Positions 33,428-41,379 of a stretch of DNA of 41,379 nt are shown here, piece by piece (position 1 is the stretch's first letter; every line of letters starts with the position of its first letter). Under the pieces are notes generated by a model, which worked only from the letters and a program-made list of their open reading frames with translations, was not told where the DNA came from and ran no database searches. The stretch lies in contig CALLUY010000194.1 in the NCBI GenBank assembly GCA_938010615.1, forward strand, positions 1-41,379. The letters are read 5' to 3'. Both the position numbers and the translations under genes were made by a program. Source of the stretch: an uncultured Pirellulaceae bacterium (GTDB lineage Bacteria; Planctomycetota; Planctomycetia; Pirellulales; Pirellulaceae).

Positions 33428-34327
33428 GTGGCCTCGATCCCAACACCATCACAGCTCCCTGACGATTCCGCTCCTGGCGGTGTTTTCGGTTGGTTTGTAG
33501 CTTTCATTTGCCACATCGGCGGTGTCGTAATCAATGGATACGACTCGACGATCCGTGGCATGATGGCTCTGGGTGATTTTACGTTGTTCGCAACGAGAAC
33601 TCTCAGCTGGATGTTTTCTCGAATTCCACGCCGCGGCACCGTTTGGCCAAACTTCTACGAAGTGGGCGTCAAGTCGCTTCCAGTGGTTGCCTTGACCGGA
33701 ACATTCATCGGCATGGTTTTGGCTGTTCAAAGCTACTTTCAATTCAAACAAATCGGCTTGGAAACGCGGCTCGGCGGAGTCATCAACATGACGCTGCTGC
33801 GTGAGCTTGGTCCAGTGCTTGCGGCCACGATGCTGGCGGGACGTGTCGGCAGCGCGATGGCGGCGGAGTTAGGCACGATGCGTGTGACTCAGCAGATCGA
33901 CGCACTCTCGGCCATGGGCGTGAACCCGGTTCACTACTTGGTCGTGCCAAGATTCATGGCGTGCTTGTTCTTGATTCCGACGTTGACGGTGATGGCGGAC
34001 TTTATGGGCGTGGCGGGTGGTCACTTTTATAGCGTCAACGTTTTGGGAATCGACATTCACCACTATTGGCACAACAGCGCGAAATTCGTGACGAATTTTG
34101 ATCTATTCGTTGGTCTGTTCAAGAGCGTCTTTTTTGGCGCGGCGATCGCGATGGTTAGTTGCTATCAAGGATTCAACTGCACTGATGGTGCGGAGGGCGT
34201 TGGATCGGCGTCCACAAGTTCGTTCGTCTATTCATTCGTTGCGATTCTGGTGCTGGACCTATTTCTTGGCATCGCTCTGGATTCCGTTTACTTTACGATG
34301 TATCCCGAAGGAGCCAGTTTGCTGTGA
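33428..34327 (+). CDS. mlaE: MlaE-family lipid ABC transporter permease
   Basis: The 299-residue permease has the MlaE domain: VVALTGTFIGMVLAVQSYFQ, NMTLLRELGPVLAATMLAGR, GSAMAAELGTMRVTQQIDAL and a C-terminal helix pair (FVAILVLDLFLGIALDSVYF). It would form the inner-membrane channel for phospholipid transport between membranes, driven by the next gene's ATPase. The start is GTG 33428. The frame overlaps the ATPase gene by 4 bases (GTGA). Upstream 33191-33427 holds only a degenerate ACTCTTCAAGAGT palindrome. Confidence 0.93.
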   Translation: MASIPTPSQLPDDSAPGGVFGWFVAFICHIGGVVINGYDSTIRGMMALGDFTLFATRTLSWMFSRIPRRGTVWPNFYEVGVKSLPVVALTGTFIGMVLAVQSYFQFKQIGLETRLGGVINMTLLRELGPVLAATMLAGRVGSAMAAELGTMRVTQQIDALSAMGVNPVHYLVVPRFMACLFLIPTLTVMADFMGVAGGHFYSVNVLGIDIHHYWHNSAKFVTNFDLFVGLFKSVFFGAAIAMVSCYQGFNCTDGAEGVGSASTSSFVYSFVAILVLDLFLGIALDSVYFTMYPEGASLL

Positions 34328-35151
34328 TTGATCAGTTCATGGAATCCAATGATCCGTTGGTGCGCGTCGAACACGTAAGTGTTTCGTTCGGGCGGCAGAC
34401 CGTTCTGCGCGATATCAATCTATCGATCCCAGCTGGACAGACGCTTGCCCTGTTGGGTGAAAGTGGCTGTGGGAAGACGGTCCTGATGAAAACGATCATC
34501 GGTCTGATCAAGCCAACCAGAGGTCGAGTCATTTTTGACGACGAGGAAATTCAACGGCTCTCCGATCAAGAGCTTAGTCGATTGCGATTGAGATTCGGAT
34601 TCGTGTTTCAAAACGCAGCATTGTTTGACAGCATGACGATCGGACAAAACGTTGCGTTTCCACTGATGCAACACGGGAATTTTACTTCGCGCCAAGTTCA
34701 CGACATGGTGCTTTCGCGACTTTCGGAAGTCGGCCTTCCAGATTCAGTGGTGTTTAAGAAACCAGCTGAACTTTCTGGCGGAATGCAAAAACGGGTCGGG
34801 CTCGCTCGAGCTTTGATCATGAACCCCGAAATCATTATGTACGACGAGCCCACGACGGGTCTCGATCCGATCATGAGCGATGTGATTAACGAACTGATCG
34901 TGCGAACGCGCCGGCGCAATCCAGTGACCAGCATTGTGGTAACGCATGATATGAACACCGCGAAAAAGATTCCCGATCGCGTCATCATGTTGATGCCGGC
35001 GACGCGTTTGGACCCCGGCGAAAGTCAAATTGTGTTCGACGGCACCGTGCCTGAATTGGAGCATTGTCGCGATCGACGCGTGCAACAGTTTATTAACGGC
35101 GAAGCTGGCGAGCGATTGATGGAAATGCGAACGGCACAGAACTCCCAATAG
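34324..35151 (+). CDS. mlaF: MlaF-family ATP-binding subunit
   Basis: The 275-residue ABC ATPase has Walker A GESGCGKT (45-52), Q-loop FVFQNAALFD (Gln96), signature LSGGMQKRVGLARAL (150 onward) and Walker B IIMYDEPTTGLDP (Asp174, Glu175). It powers lipid movement through the MlaE-like permease. GTG 34324 overlaps the permease stop; ATG 34339 would remove five residues and is equally possible. The MCE-domain gene follows after 9 bases. Confidence 0.94.
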   Translation: MIDQFMESNDPLVRVEHVSVSFGRQTVLRDINLSIPAGQTLALLGESGCGKTVLMKTIIGLIKPTRGRVIFDDEEIQRLSDQELSRLRLRFGFVFQNAALFDSMTIGQNVAFPLMQHGNFTSRQVHDMVLSRLSEVGLPDSVVFKKPAELSGGMQKRVGLARALIMNPEIIMYDEPTTGLDPIMSDVINELIVRTRRRNPVTSIVVTHDMNTAKKIPDRVIMLMPATRLDPGESQIVFDGTVPELEHCRDRRVQQFINGEAGERLMEMRTAQNSQ

Positions 35152-35160
35152 AGTGAACTC

Positions 35161-36372
35161 ATGGATGAAAACGTTCAAAAACAAAGAGTAGGATTTTACA
35201 CGGTGATCGTGTTGTTGATTCTGGGTATTCTGATCTTCCTTAACAGTGAAGGTTGGAATCGCAGCTACAACATTGTGCTGAAACCGCAGTCTGCGCCCGG
35301 AGTTCGTGTGGGGACACCTGTGCGAAAGAATGGAATCTTGATCGGTCGAGTCGCCGATGTGAAAACGGAAGACGATCATGTCGTGTTGCGACTTGCGATT
35401 CGTGAATCAGAACGCGTCTACGAGAACGAGACGATTTCGATCGGAGCCGAATCGGTGCTCGGTGATGCGGGTCTCGAAGTATTGCCGTTGCCAAAAGAAA
35501 CTCGAGGGCAGCTGGTGTCACACAACTCGATGCTGCAAAGATATGAAGTGAAGCCGAATCCGATGGAGTTGGTTAACACGGTGCTTGAGTTGCAAGAAGA
35601 TTTTTCTGCGACGGCAGAGTCGATTCGTGAGACAAGCGAGACGATTGGTCTAGCTGCCAAAGGTGTTGATACTTTGACTTCGCAAGTCAATGGAATTCTG
35701 ACCGACGAAGATAGTGAAGTCAAAAAGATGGTGTCCGATATTCGTGAGCTGAGCATGAGAGCAAAGGTTGCTGTCGACAACGTCAATGGAATTTTTGAAC
35801 AACTCAATTCAACGCTTGAAAATCCTGAATTTCGAGAAGGCATTGATGATATGTTGACATCAATCACACCAATCTTCAAAGAGGTTCGCGTCGGCATCGC
35901 GGACTTTCGCAAAATCATTAGCGGTTTCGCGGGAGTCGGTGACAAGGTTAATGAAAACTTGGACAACGTAACAAGTTTCACCGAAAGTCTCGGTACGGAC
36001 GGTCCAGAGATTATCGCTCAGGTCAACGGCGGCGTGAAAGATGTTCGTGCCTTGATCGCCAAAGCTGAGGGGCTTGGCGGCACGCTTGAGAAACTGCAAG
36101 AAACATTCGGCAATCAAAACGGGACTGTCGGCAAGCTGTTCAACGATTCGGAAGCTTACGACGAGGCCCTTGTAGCCATACGAAACGTCAAACAGGTCAC
36201 CGAAGAAATCAGACGCGTCAGCACGAAGCTTGAGCCACTGATGAACGACGCCAGACATCTCACTGACAAACTTGCTCGCGACCCAAGTTCCATTCTGCGT
36301 GGTGCATTGAAGCCAAGGCCAGAAGGCACCGGTTATAAGGGAACACCGGGTTCGCGTTCATTGTTTCGATAG
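35161..36372 (+). CDS. mlaD: MlaD-like MCE-domain substrate-binding protein
   Basis: The 403-residue protein has an N-terminal membrane anchor (FYTVIVLLILGILIFLN) and one MCE domain at about 38-110 (GVRVGTPVRKNGILIGRVADV, GAESVLGDAGLEVLPL). A long helical, coiled-coil-like tail follows, rich in spaced hydrophobics (TLTSQVNGILTDEDSEVKKM). MCE proteins form hexameric rings that pass lipids, and the long tail suggests a tunnel or bridge longer than in E. coli MlaD. MlaA, MlaB and MlaC genes are not in the window. It ends the MlaE-F-D operon; repeats follow. Confidence 0.9.
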   Translation: MDENVQKQRVGFYTVIVLLILGILIFLNSEGWNRSYNIVLKPQSAPGVRVGTPVRKNGILIGRVADVKTEDDHVVLRLAIRESERVYENETISIGAESVLGDAGLEVLPLPKETRGQLVSHNSMLQRYEVKPNPMELVNTVLELQEDFSATAESIRETSETIGLAAKGVDTLTSQVNGILTDEDSEVKKMVSDIRELSMRAKVAVDNVNGIFEQLNSTLENPEFREGIDDMLTSITPIFKEVRVGIADFRKIISGFAGVGDKVNENLDNVTSFTESLGTDGPEIIAQVNGGVKDVRALIAKAEGLGGTLEKLQETFGNQNGTVGKLFNDSEAYDEALVAIRNVKQVTEEIRRVSTKLEPLMNDARHLTDKLARDPSSILRGALKPRPEGTGYKGTPGSRSLFR

Positions 36373-36386
36373 GCTCGAGCACTCCG

Positions 36387-36680
36387 ATACAAGCATGACC
36401 GGCAAGTACAAGCCCGAAGCGCAAGTTTTGATGTTGCGCATTTATGATGGAATTTCTTGTTTTACTTAACAAAACACGTGAAAATTGAAAAATGCGAAGC
36501 GTTGCAATACAAGCCCGACGCGCAAGCGAGGGAGCAGGAAATCCTCGGAAATCTACCCTCGCTTGCGCGTCAGGCTTGTATTTGCGCAACATCAAAAAGC
36601 GCAAGCGAGTGGTCAGTTTCGCTTACTGCCGGTCGACTTGTTGGCCACATGTTTTGGGGTGACCACTCGCTTGCGCTTCG
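36387..36680. repeat. KPDAQAR-type palindromic repeat array
   Basis: The gap between the MlaD-like and metG genes (416 bases) holds no gene but several copies of this repeat. A copy lies at 36407-36440 (ACAAGCCCGAAGCGCAAG then TTTTGATGTTGCGC). A 25-bp hairpin runs 36508-36580, with arms ACAAGCCCGACGCGCAAGCG and its near-complement. A perfect 19-bp inverted repeat AAGCGCAAGCGAGTGGTCA pairs 36597-36615 with 36660-36678. Translations of this family give the KPDAQAR words often annotated as planctomycete hypothetical proteins. Confidence 0.85.
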
Positions 36681-36788
36681 GGCTTGTATTTCGTTGCTGC
36701 CGATTCGAGAAATTGCCGCATGTGTCAGCCAGTTCTTCGACGATTTGGCACGCAAAATACGCGGACTATTCGATGGTTTTTTGACCGA

Positions 36789-38846
36789 CTAGGTAACCCG
36801 TTGGCCTGGCTGTGCTCCATTGTCGGGATCGAGCAGATAGATTTCTGTGGCCTCGGGTCCGCCGGCGGCGCAAACCATGCCTTCGCTCATACCGAAACGC
36901 ATCTTTCGCGGTTTCAGGTTCGCGACCATCACGACCAGACGTCCTTCAAGGTCAGCGGGATCGTAAGCAGATTTGATTCCGGCGAAAACATTTCGCTGTT
37001 CATCACCGCCGAGCCCCAACGTCAGTTGAAGAAGTTTGTCGGCGCCTTCAACGTGAGAAGCCTGAAGCACGCGTGCGACCCGCAAGTCAACTTTAATGAA
37101 GTCATCGAACGTGCACTCTTCGGTCAGAGGCTTATCGATCAAATGTTGCGGGCTGTCGTTGTACTTCGCAGCCAATTCCGACATGGCACCTGCAGAAGCC
37201 TCTGCGTCTTGGTCGGCTTTCGTTTCTTCAGTCATCTTTGCGATATCCTTTGGGTCGATTCGTTTCATCATGTGTTTGAATTTATTGATTGGTGTGCCCA
37301 ATAGCGGTGTCTGGGCCTGATCCCACGAAGTGATTGGATCGCCCAGAAGTTCGCCCGTCTTCTCAGCCAAATCCGGAAGGACCGGAGCCAAGAAAATCGC
37401 CAGCTGCCGAAACAGATTGATGGCGACGGTGCAAACGTCTTGCAGTTCCTGAGCCTTGTCTTCTTCTTTTTTCAGTACCCACGGCGCCGCGTTTTCGATA
37501 AACGGATTCGCTCGATCGGCTGCCGCCAAAATCAGTCGCATCGCTTTGTTGTAGTCGCAATCCTCGTAGGCTTGGGCGATTTCGTCAGCCGAATCAGCCG
37601 CCTGTTTGAACAGACCGCCATCGTCGGGCCACTGCGCTGACAATCCGGTTGGCTTAAGGAATTTTGCACAACGCGAAGCGAGGTTAACAACTTTGTTGAC
37701 CAGATCCGTGTCGACTTTGGCTTGAAACTCTTCCAGATTCAAGTCAATGTCATCCAATCTTGGACCAAGTTTGGACGCGTAGAAATATCGCAGTGCTGCG
37801 GGATCGAGATGCTTCAGATACGTTTCAGCTTTGACGAACGTACCTTTACGCTTCGACATTTTTTCGCCGTCGACGGTCAAGAATCCGTGAATGCGAACTT
37901 TCGTCGGCAAGTTGTAGCCGGCAGTCTTGAGCATGCCTGGCCAGAACAACGTGTGAAAGTAAATGATGTCTTTGCCGATGAAGTGATGGACTTCGCAATC
38001 CGGATTCTTCCACCAATCATCCAGTTTCTGACCGTTCTTTTCACACCACTGCTGCGTGGAAGCCATGTAGCCGATCGGTGCATCGAACCAGACGTACCAA
38101 TAGTCGCCGGGGCTGTCCGGGATCTCGAATCCAAAATACTGTGCCGGACGAGAAATGTCCCAGTCCCGTAAATCGTCGCCGAGGAATTGTCCTTTGATGT
38201 AGTTGGCGACTTCTGGTTGCAGGCTGTCACCGTTCTGAGTCCAATCTGTCAGGAATTCACGTAGTTGTTCCAGTTCGATGAACAGATGGTTTGCGTTGCG
38301 GACTTCTGGTTTGGTTCCCGAAAGTGCACTTATAGGATCAATCAGCTCAACGGGTGCATAAGTGTGTCCGCATTCGCAATTGTCGCCGGCTTGGTCAGTC
38401 TTGCCGCACTTCGGGCATGTGCCGGTGACGAATCGATCGGCGAGGAAGGTTCCTTTTTCTGCGTCGAAGAGCTGTTCGATCTCCTTGGACTTAACGAGAC
38501 CGGCGTCTCGGATCGTCTGCCAGATTTCGCCGCAAAGTTTTCGATTTTCTTCGCTGTGAGTGCTGCCGTAGTTGTCAAAACTGACTCCAAATCCGGCGAA
38601 GTCGCGCTGGTGAGCTTCGCTCGATTCGGCGATCACTTCCTCTTCGGAGCGTCCTTCCTTTTGGGCGCGCAACATGATCGCGGTTCCGTGCGTGTCGTCC
38701 GCACAGACGAATAGAACTTCGTGGCCGCGCAGGCGTTGGAATCGAGCCCAAATATCGGTCTGGATGTACTCAACCAGATGTCCCAGGTGGATCGGGCCGT
38801 TCGCGTATGGGAGAGCGGCGGTGACGAGGATTTTTCGAGGGTTCAT
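36789..38846 (-). CDS. metG: Methionine--tRNA ligase with C-terminal tRNA-binding domain
   Basis: The 685-residue class I synthetase charges tRNA-Met. It has [16 protein letters not shown] (HIGH-like motif), a zinc-type knuckle ([18 protein letters not shown]), [13 protein letters not shown], and the KMSKRKGT loop. The C-terminal OB-fold EMAP/Trbp111-like domain follows ([38 protein letters not shown]), which aids tRNA binding and dimerisation. ATG 38846 starts [18 protein letters not shown]; the longer frame to 38981 has no family support. Confidence 0.98.
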   Translation of the reverse strand: MNPRKILVTAALPYANGPIHLGHLVEYIQTDIWARFQRLRGHEVLFVCADDTHGTAIMLRAQKEGRSEEEVIAESSEAHQRDFAGFGVSFDNYGSTHSEENRKLCGEIWQTIRDAGLVKSKEIEQLFDAEKGTFLADRFVTGTCPKCGKTDQAGDNCECGHTYAPVELIDPISALSGTKPEVRNANHLFIELEQLREFLTDWTQNGDSLQPEVANYIKGQFLGDDLRDWDISRPAQYFGFEIPDSPGDYWYVWFDAPIGYMASTQQWCEKNGQKLDDWWKNPDCEVHHFIGKDIIYFHTLFWPGMLKTAGYNLPTKVRIHGFLTVDGEKMSKRKGTFVKAETYLKHLDPAALRYFYASKLGPRLDDIDLNLEEFQAKVDTDLVNKVVNLASRCAKFLKPTGLSAQWPDDGGLFKQAADSADEIAQAYEDCDYNKAMRLILAAADRANPFIENAAPWVLKKEEDKAQELQDVCTVAINLFRQLAIFLAPVLPDLAEKTGELLGDPITSWDQAQTPLLGTPINKFKHMMKRIDPKDIAKMTEETKADQDAEASAGAMSELAAKYNDSPQHLIDKPLTEECTFDDFIKVDLRVARVLQASHVEGADKLLQLTLGLGGDEQRNVFAGIKSAYDPADLEGRLVVMVANLKPRKMRFGMSEGMVCAAGGPEATEIYLLDPDNGAQPGQRVT

Positions 38847-39257
38847 GCCGTATGATTGGAGCGAAAAACGAATGAATATTGAGCAAAATTGTTTCGGCGA
38901 TTGTATTGCGGAGAACGGCTTCCGCCTATGGCACTGAGAGGACACATGAACGATGAATTCGTTCGCAGATAGAAGGTGCATGAAGTCAAAAGAGAACCGA
39001 TGTTGCGTTTAAGCAACACGGTTGGCCAGAATTTCAGGGATTCATGGTCGGCATGAAGATTGCTTTCAATTCTCAAACCAGAAAGCTAGGACCTTAAAAG
39101 CCACAACCGAACGAGAATTGAAATGGAAACCAATCGAACAATCACTCAATCGCAGCGACTCAGCAAATGCATTCTCGTTGGCACCATTTTGGTGGTGATC
39201 GGAACGTTTTGTGGATTGTGCTAGAGCAGGATTCAAAACTTGCGTGTTGCGCTGGTA
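38847..39257. other. Intergenic stretch between metG and the sulfotransferase gene
   Basis: These 411 bases hold the metG promoter region, one possible small plus-strand ORF (39123-39224) and a fragment TTCAAAACTTGCGTGTTGCGC near 39234 that resembles the start of repeat units A and B. Nothing else is recognised. Confidence 0.5.
39123..39224 (+). CDS. Possible 33-residue small membrane protein
   Basis: ATG 39123 to TAG 39224 encodes a polar N-terminus (METNRTITQSQRLSK), one hydrophobic stretch (CILVGTILVVIGTFCGLC) and a stop. The layout is that of a single-pass small membrane protein. The upstream GAGAATTGAA is only a weak ribosome site, and a chance ORF of this length is quite possible. Confidence 0.3.
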   Translation: METNRTITQSQRLSKCILVGTILVVIGTFCGLC

Positions 39258-40709
39258 CTATCCGGCATCCGAGATTTCATTCGTCAATTGATTCCACGGA
39301 ACTTTGTAATTCAATGAGCTCATCGAGTCGCTGCAACGATCTTCGAATATAGCGATTTGCTCCGGCGTCCAGTTCCGCCAGCGATTCCGTTTTGAAAGGA
39401 AGTAGTTGCGTTTGTCGGCGATGGAAGATTTCGAATAGGCCTCTCGATTTAGCGAACCGTTTCCGCTCGTTGGGTGCTCCAGCTTTTTGAGTAAATGTTG
39501 CTGCGGCGATTCTGAGCAATCGATTCCAAGCCAATCGCAAAGTTCATCCATCCAGCTCCGTAGCTTTGCGGGTTCATACAGCCACTCGTGTCGCATCAAG
39601 CGAAATACTGCTGGATTGCGTTTGCCCCATTGGACCACGTTGGCAGATCGATTCCAAACATCGCAATGATTCTCAAAACTCATGTTTGCGAATGATCGAA
39701 ACTCCGTTCGCGACGAAACGACTTCGATACCATTTCGGATCAGACCAATGTACTTACTTCCTTTGAACAACTGTGCGAGGTAGTCCAGCTGTGTTGGCGT
39801 TGGATTGATTGCCGCCATGTGAATCGGGCGCGCCGCCAATTCTTTGTCGGGCCAAATCAGCGAACAAAGAAGTTCGCGAAACGAAGCGTCGTACTTCTCC
39901 TGATCGACGGCCATGGAAAATTTTCTCGATCGCATGGTGCAATTCTTTTGAGCCACCGAAGCGATGTCTTGAATGATATTGTTCTCAAATCCGTTGTAGT
40001 AGATTTGTTCGTGCGAACCGAGACTGCCACGCAATGCAGTCGTGCCACTGCGGCCAACGCCACAGAGAAACAGGATTTTTGAACCTCGTTCTTTTGGTTG
40101 ATTGGTTTTGGGTGCTGGGCTTTCAGTTGTAAAGCGGTAGCCAAATTTGACGAGGTCTTCGGCAAAGAGCCTTTCCGCTCGTTTCCGTGTGCCGGGATCG
40201 TAGAAGGTCGAGTAGTGCGCGTTGCGGCCAGAATCCTTCAAACGATCGAGAGGTCGATGTTCCAAGCCGATTGTTTCGCAAAGCGATCGCCAATCTGATT
40301 CGAGTGATTCAAATTTTCCGATAAAGTCTGCTTCGTGCAGTCGATAATGCGGATGCGTCATTGGGATTGCGTGTAGTTTCAGCAATCCCCAGTAGTTGTT
40401 GTCGTAAACGCTAATCGATTCATCTTCAACAACACTGAGCACTCGGTTGAGTGTGAGCGATCGAGCGTCGAATTTAGTATTCCTTGCCGACGGATGTTTT
40501 TGAAACATTTGCCAAGCTGAAACCAGTCTTTCAAACGGATTTCGAACGAAGGCGAATCGAAATTTGTTTGCCCACGCCGGCGGCAATTTCATTGCAAAGT
40601 CGAGCCCGCCAACTTTCGTTTGGAAGCCACTGCGTAATATCGAAGTGCTTGCCGATTTGGCGACGCGAGCCATCACGCAGTCGACTTTTGGTAGATATAC
40701 AAATGGCAT
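39258..40709 (-). CDS. Two-domain sulfotransferase family protein
   Basis: The 483-residue protein appears to join two sulfotransferase units. The N-terminal unit (1-192) resembles the sulfotransferase-2/HNK-1 type: CVMARVAKSASTSI (5'-phosphosulfate loop, Lys18 to Ser23) and FAFVRNPFERLVSAW (Arg56, 3'-phosphate site). The C-terminal unit (about 211-420) resembles the sulfotransferase-1/3 type: KILFLCGVGRSGTTALRG (phosphosulfate loop) and KYIGLIRNGIEVVSSR. Both would use PAPS to sulfate glycans or other acceptors. No signal or membrane segment is seen. ATG 40709 is used. It stands alone, with no PAPS-synthesis genes near. Confidence 0.85.
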   Translation of the reverse strand: MPFVYLPKVDCVMARVAKSASTSILRSGFQTKVGGLDFAMKLPPAWANKFRFAFVRNPFERLVSAWQMFQKHPSARNTKFDARSLTLNRVLSVVEDESISVYDNNYWGLLKLHAIPMTHPHYRLHEADFIGKFESLESDWRSLCETIGLEHRPLDRLKDSGRNAHYSTFYDPGTRKRAERLFAEDLVKFGYRFTTESPAPKTNQPKERGSKILFLCGVGRSGTTALRGSLGSHEQIYYNGFENNIIQDIASVAQKNCTMRSRKFSMAVDQEKYDASFRELLCSLIWPDKELAARPIHMAAINPTPTQLDYLAQLFKGSKYIGLIRNGIEVVSSRTEFRSFANMSFENHCDVWNRSANVVQWGKRNPAVFRLMRHEWLYEPAKLRSWMDELCDWLGIDCSESPQQHLLKKLEHPTSGNGSLNREAYSKSSIADKRNYFLSKRNRWRNWTPEQIAIFEDRCSDSMSSLNYKVPWNQLTNEISDAG

Positions 40710-41379
40710 GAATTGATCTCAGGCAGCAGGATGCAATTGGAAGAATCCTTGAATCACGCGGTCTGGTCAATTGAAGCTTCGCGAGCCTCGCTAGCAGTTG
40801 CCGTTCGTTGTGGTACGTGTATCAGCACGATTTATCGTTCGATTATTCGAAGGACTTCTCGGGTCAAGCCCTTGGATGTTCCAGCAGCCACAGGTCGTAA
40901 GCCTCAGCGCCGTTCTTGAGCTGTCTGCTTGGAGCGACCTTCACTATTAGGCCTTTCGACCACGCCGTGAGTCCCAGCCGAAGTATCGAGGTGTCCCTAG
41001 GCAACGCGTTGTAAGCAATCTCCGATGAATCCAATTCGATGCCCACCGTTGAGTCATGGTATTCCAATCAATGCCCCTCCGATCCGGGACATCCGGCGCT
41101 GCGTGGCAGAGTCAGTCCGCTATTGTCGCCGAAGAATCGTTCGGACCCTCAGAACTATCGCCGCGTCTTCGTTGTTGCAACTGTCTAATGGCGGTAACAC
41201 TTCACAGCGTTTCGTCTTGGAGCTGTGCTTCTTCTCCCAGGCAAGCCTTCTCGCAGAGCAAAACCACTAGAGTCCGCCCCGCGTTTGCCCAACGCCAACT
41301 CTGCTCCGCGGCTCGCCTCGAACATGGATTTGAAGTCAGGTTCGCAAGCTCACTGAACCCCAAATCCTAAGTAGTTGTC
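40710..41379. other. Terminal 670-bp stretch without a convincing gene
   Basis: No long open frame exists on either strand. On the minus strand a 67-codon frame (41067-40864, TTG start) has a protein-like stretch (GIELDSSEIAYNALPRDTSI, KNGAEAYDLWLLEHP) and is stopped just upstream by TGA, so it may be the end of a broken gene. The part 41221-41320 has GC-rich pairing potential (GCGTTTGCCCAACGC and GCAGAG/CTCTGC arms) and could be another palindromic repeat. Neither is certain. Confidence 0.4.

Noticed and set aside
36374..36680. CRISPR array
   Set aside because: Repeats are palindromic, unevenly spaced and without unique equal-length spacers, and no cas genes are nearby.
36457..36792. 111-codon frame containing YKPDAQARE
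   Set aside because: It is the well-known translation of the intergenic palindromic repeat, not a conserved protein.
40710..41379. Stable RNA gene (RNase P RNA, tmRNA or SRP RNA)
   Set aside because: None of the conserved sequence blocks of these RNAs could be found on either strand.

Overview
The window looks like chromosomal DNA of a planctomycete, most likely of the Pirellulaceae type. Three things point there: two Hanks-type Ser/Thr kinases with C-terminal membrane anchors, an FhcB-like subunit of the tetrahydromethanopterin C1 pathway next to unrelated genes, and dispersed palindromic repeats of the kind that litter planctomycete intergenic regions (their spurious translation contains KPDAQAR). 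Shine-Dalgarno signals are weak and uneven. I saw no rRNA, tRNA, CRISPR array, phage gene or intact transposase.

Layout. 1-4300 (+): a Tat-exported TIM-barrel sugar isomerase-like protein, an SDR lacking its catalytic Tyr, a membrane-anchored kinase and a BON-domain protein, closed by a strong bidirectional terminator. 4300-11322 (-): a secreted protein of unknown function, alaS, fhcB and a second kinase whose end overlaps fhcB. 11458-16646: a GGQ release-factor-like hydrolase, a MITE-like element, a lipoate/octanoate transferase, an unknown acidic-linker protein, an AlkA-type glycosylase, and a PaaK-like adenylate-forming enzyme overlapping a DUF971 gene. 16926-23929 (+): a tight five-gene electron-transfer operon (details below). 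24061-29788: a YdcF-like membrane protein, a PIN toxin-antitoxin pair, an M28 peptidase, a repeat-filled gap, and a minus-strand operon of SDR, two-domain 6-pyruvoyl-tetrahydropterin synthase and GNAT. 29878-36372 (+): lexA, repeats, an acyltransferase-3, an alpha/beta hydrolase and an MlaE-MlaF-MlaD-like lipid transporter. 36789-40709 (-): metG and a two-domain sulfotransferase. The last 670 bases have no convincing gene.

The most notable system is 16926-23929. It encodes a membrane-anchored FAD/NAD(P)/[2Fe-2S] reductase, an exported tetraheme cytochrome c, a soluble protein that fuses two cyclic-nucleotide-binding-like domains to a four-cluster [4Fe-4S] ferredoxin, a membrane b-type cytochrome with two His pairs each 14 residues apart, and a membrane-anchored decaheme cytochrome c. 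Together they could form a trans-membrane electron conduit between NAD(P)H and periplasmic multiheme cytochromes, possibly gated by a ligand at the CNB-like domains. No known complex with this exact composition comes to mind; physiological direction, donor and acceptor are not determined by the sequence.

A second theme is repeats. A 108-bp palindromic element flanked by TA occurs at 11997 and 30778. A 274-bp inverted-repeat element at 30507 shares its terminal CTAG with the second copy. A direct repeat of about 190 bp at 27229 and 27607 brackets another palindromic insert. In two places a repeat boundary supplies or touches a gene's stop codon.
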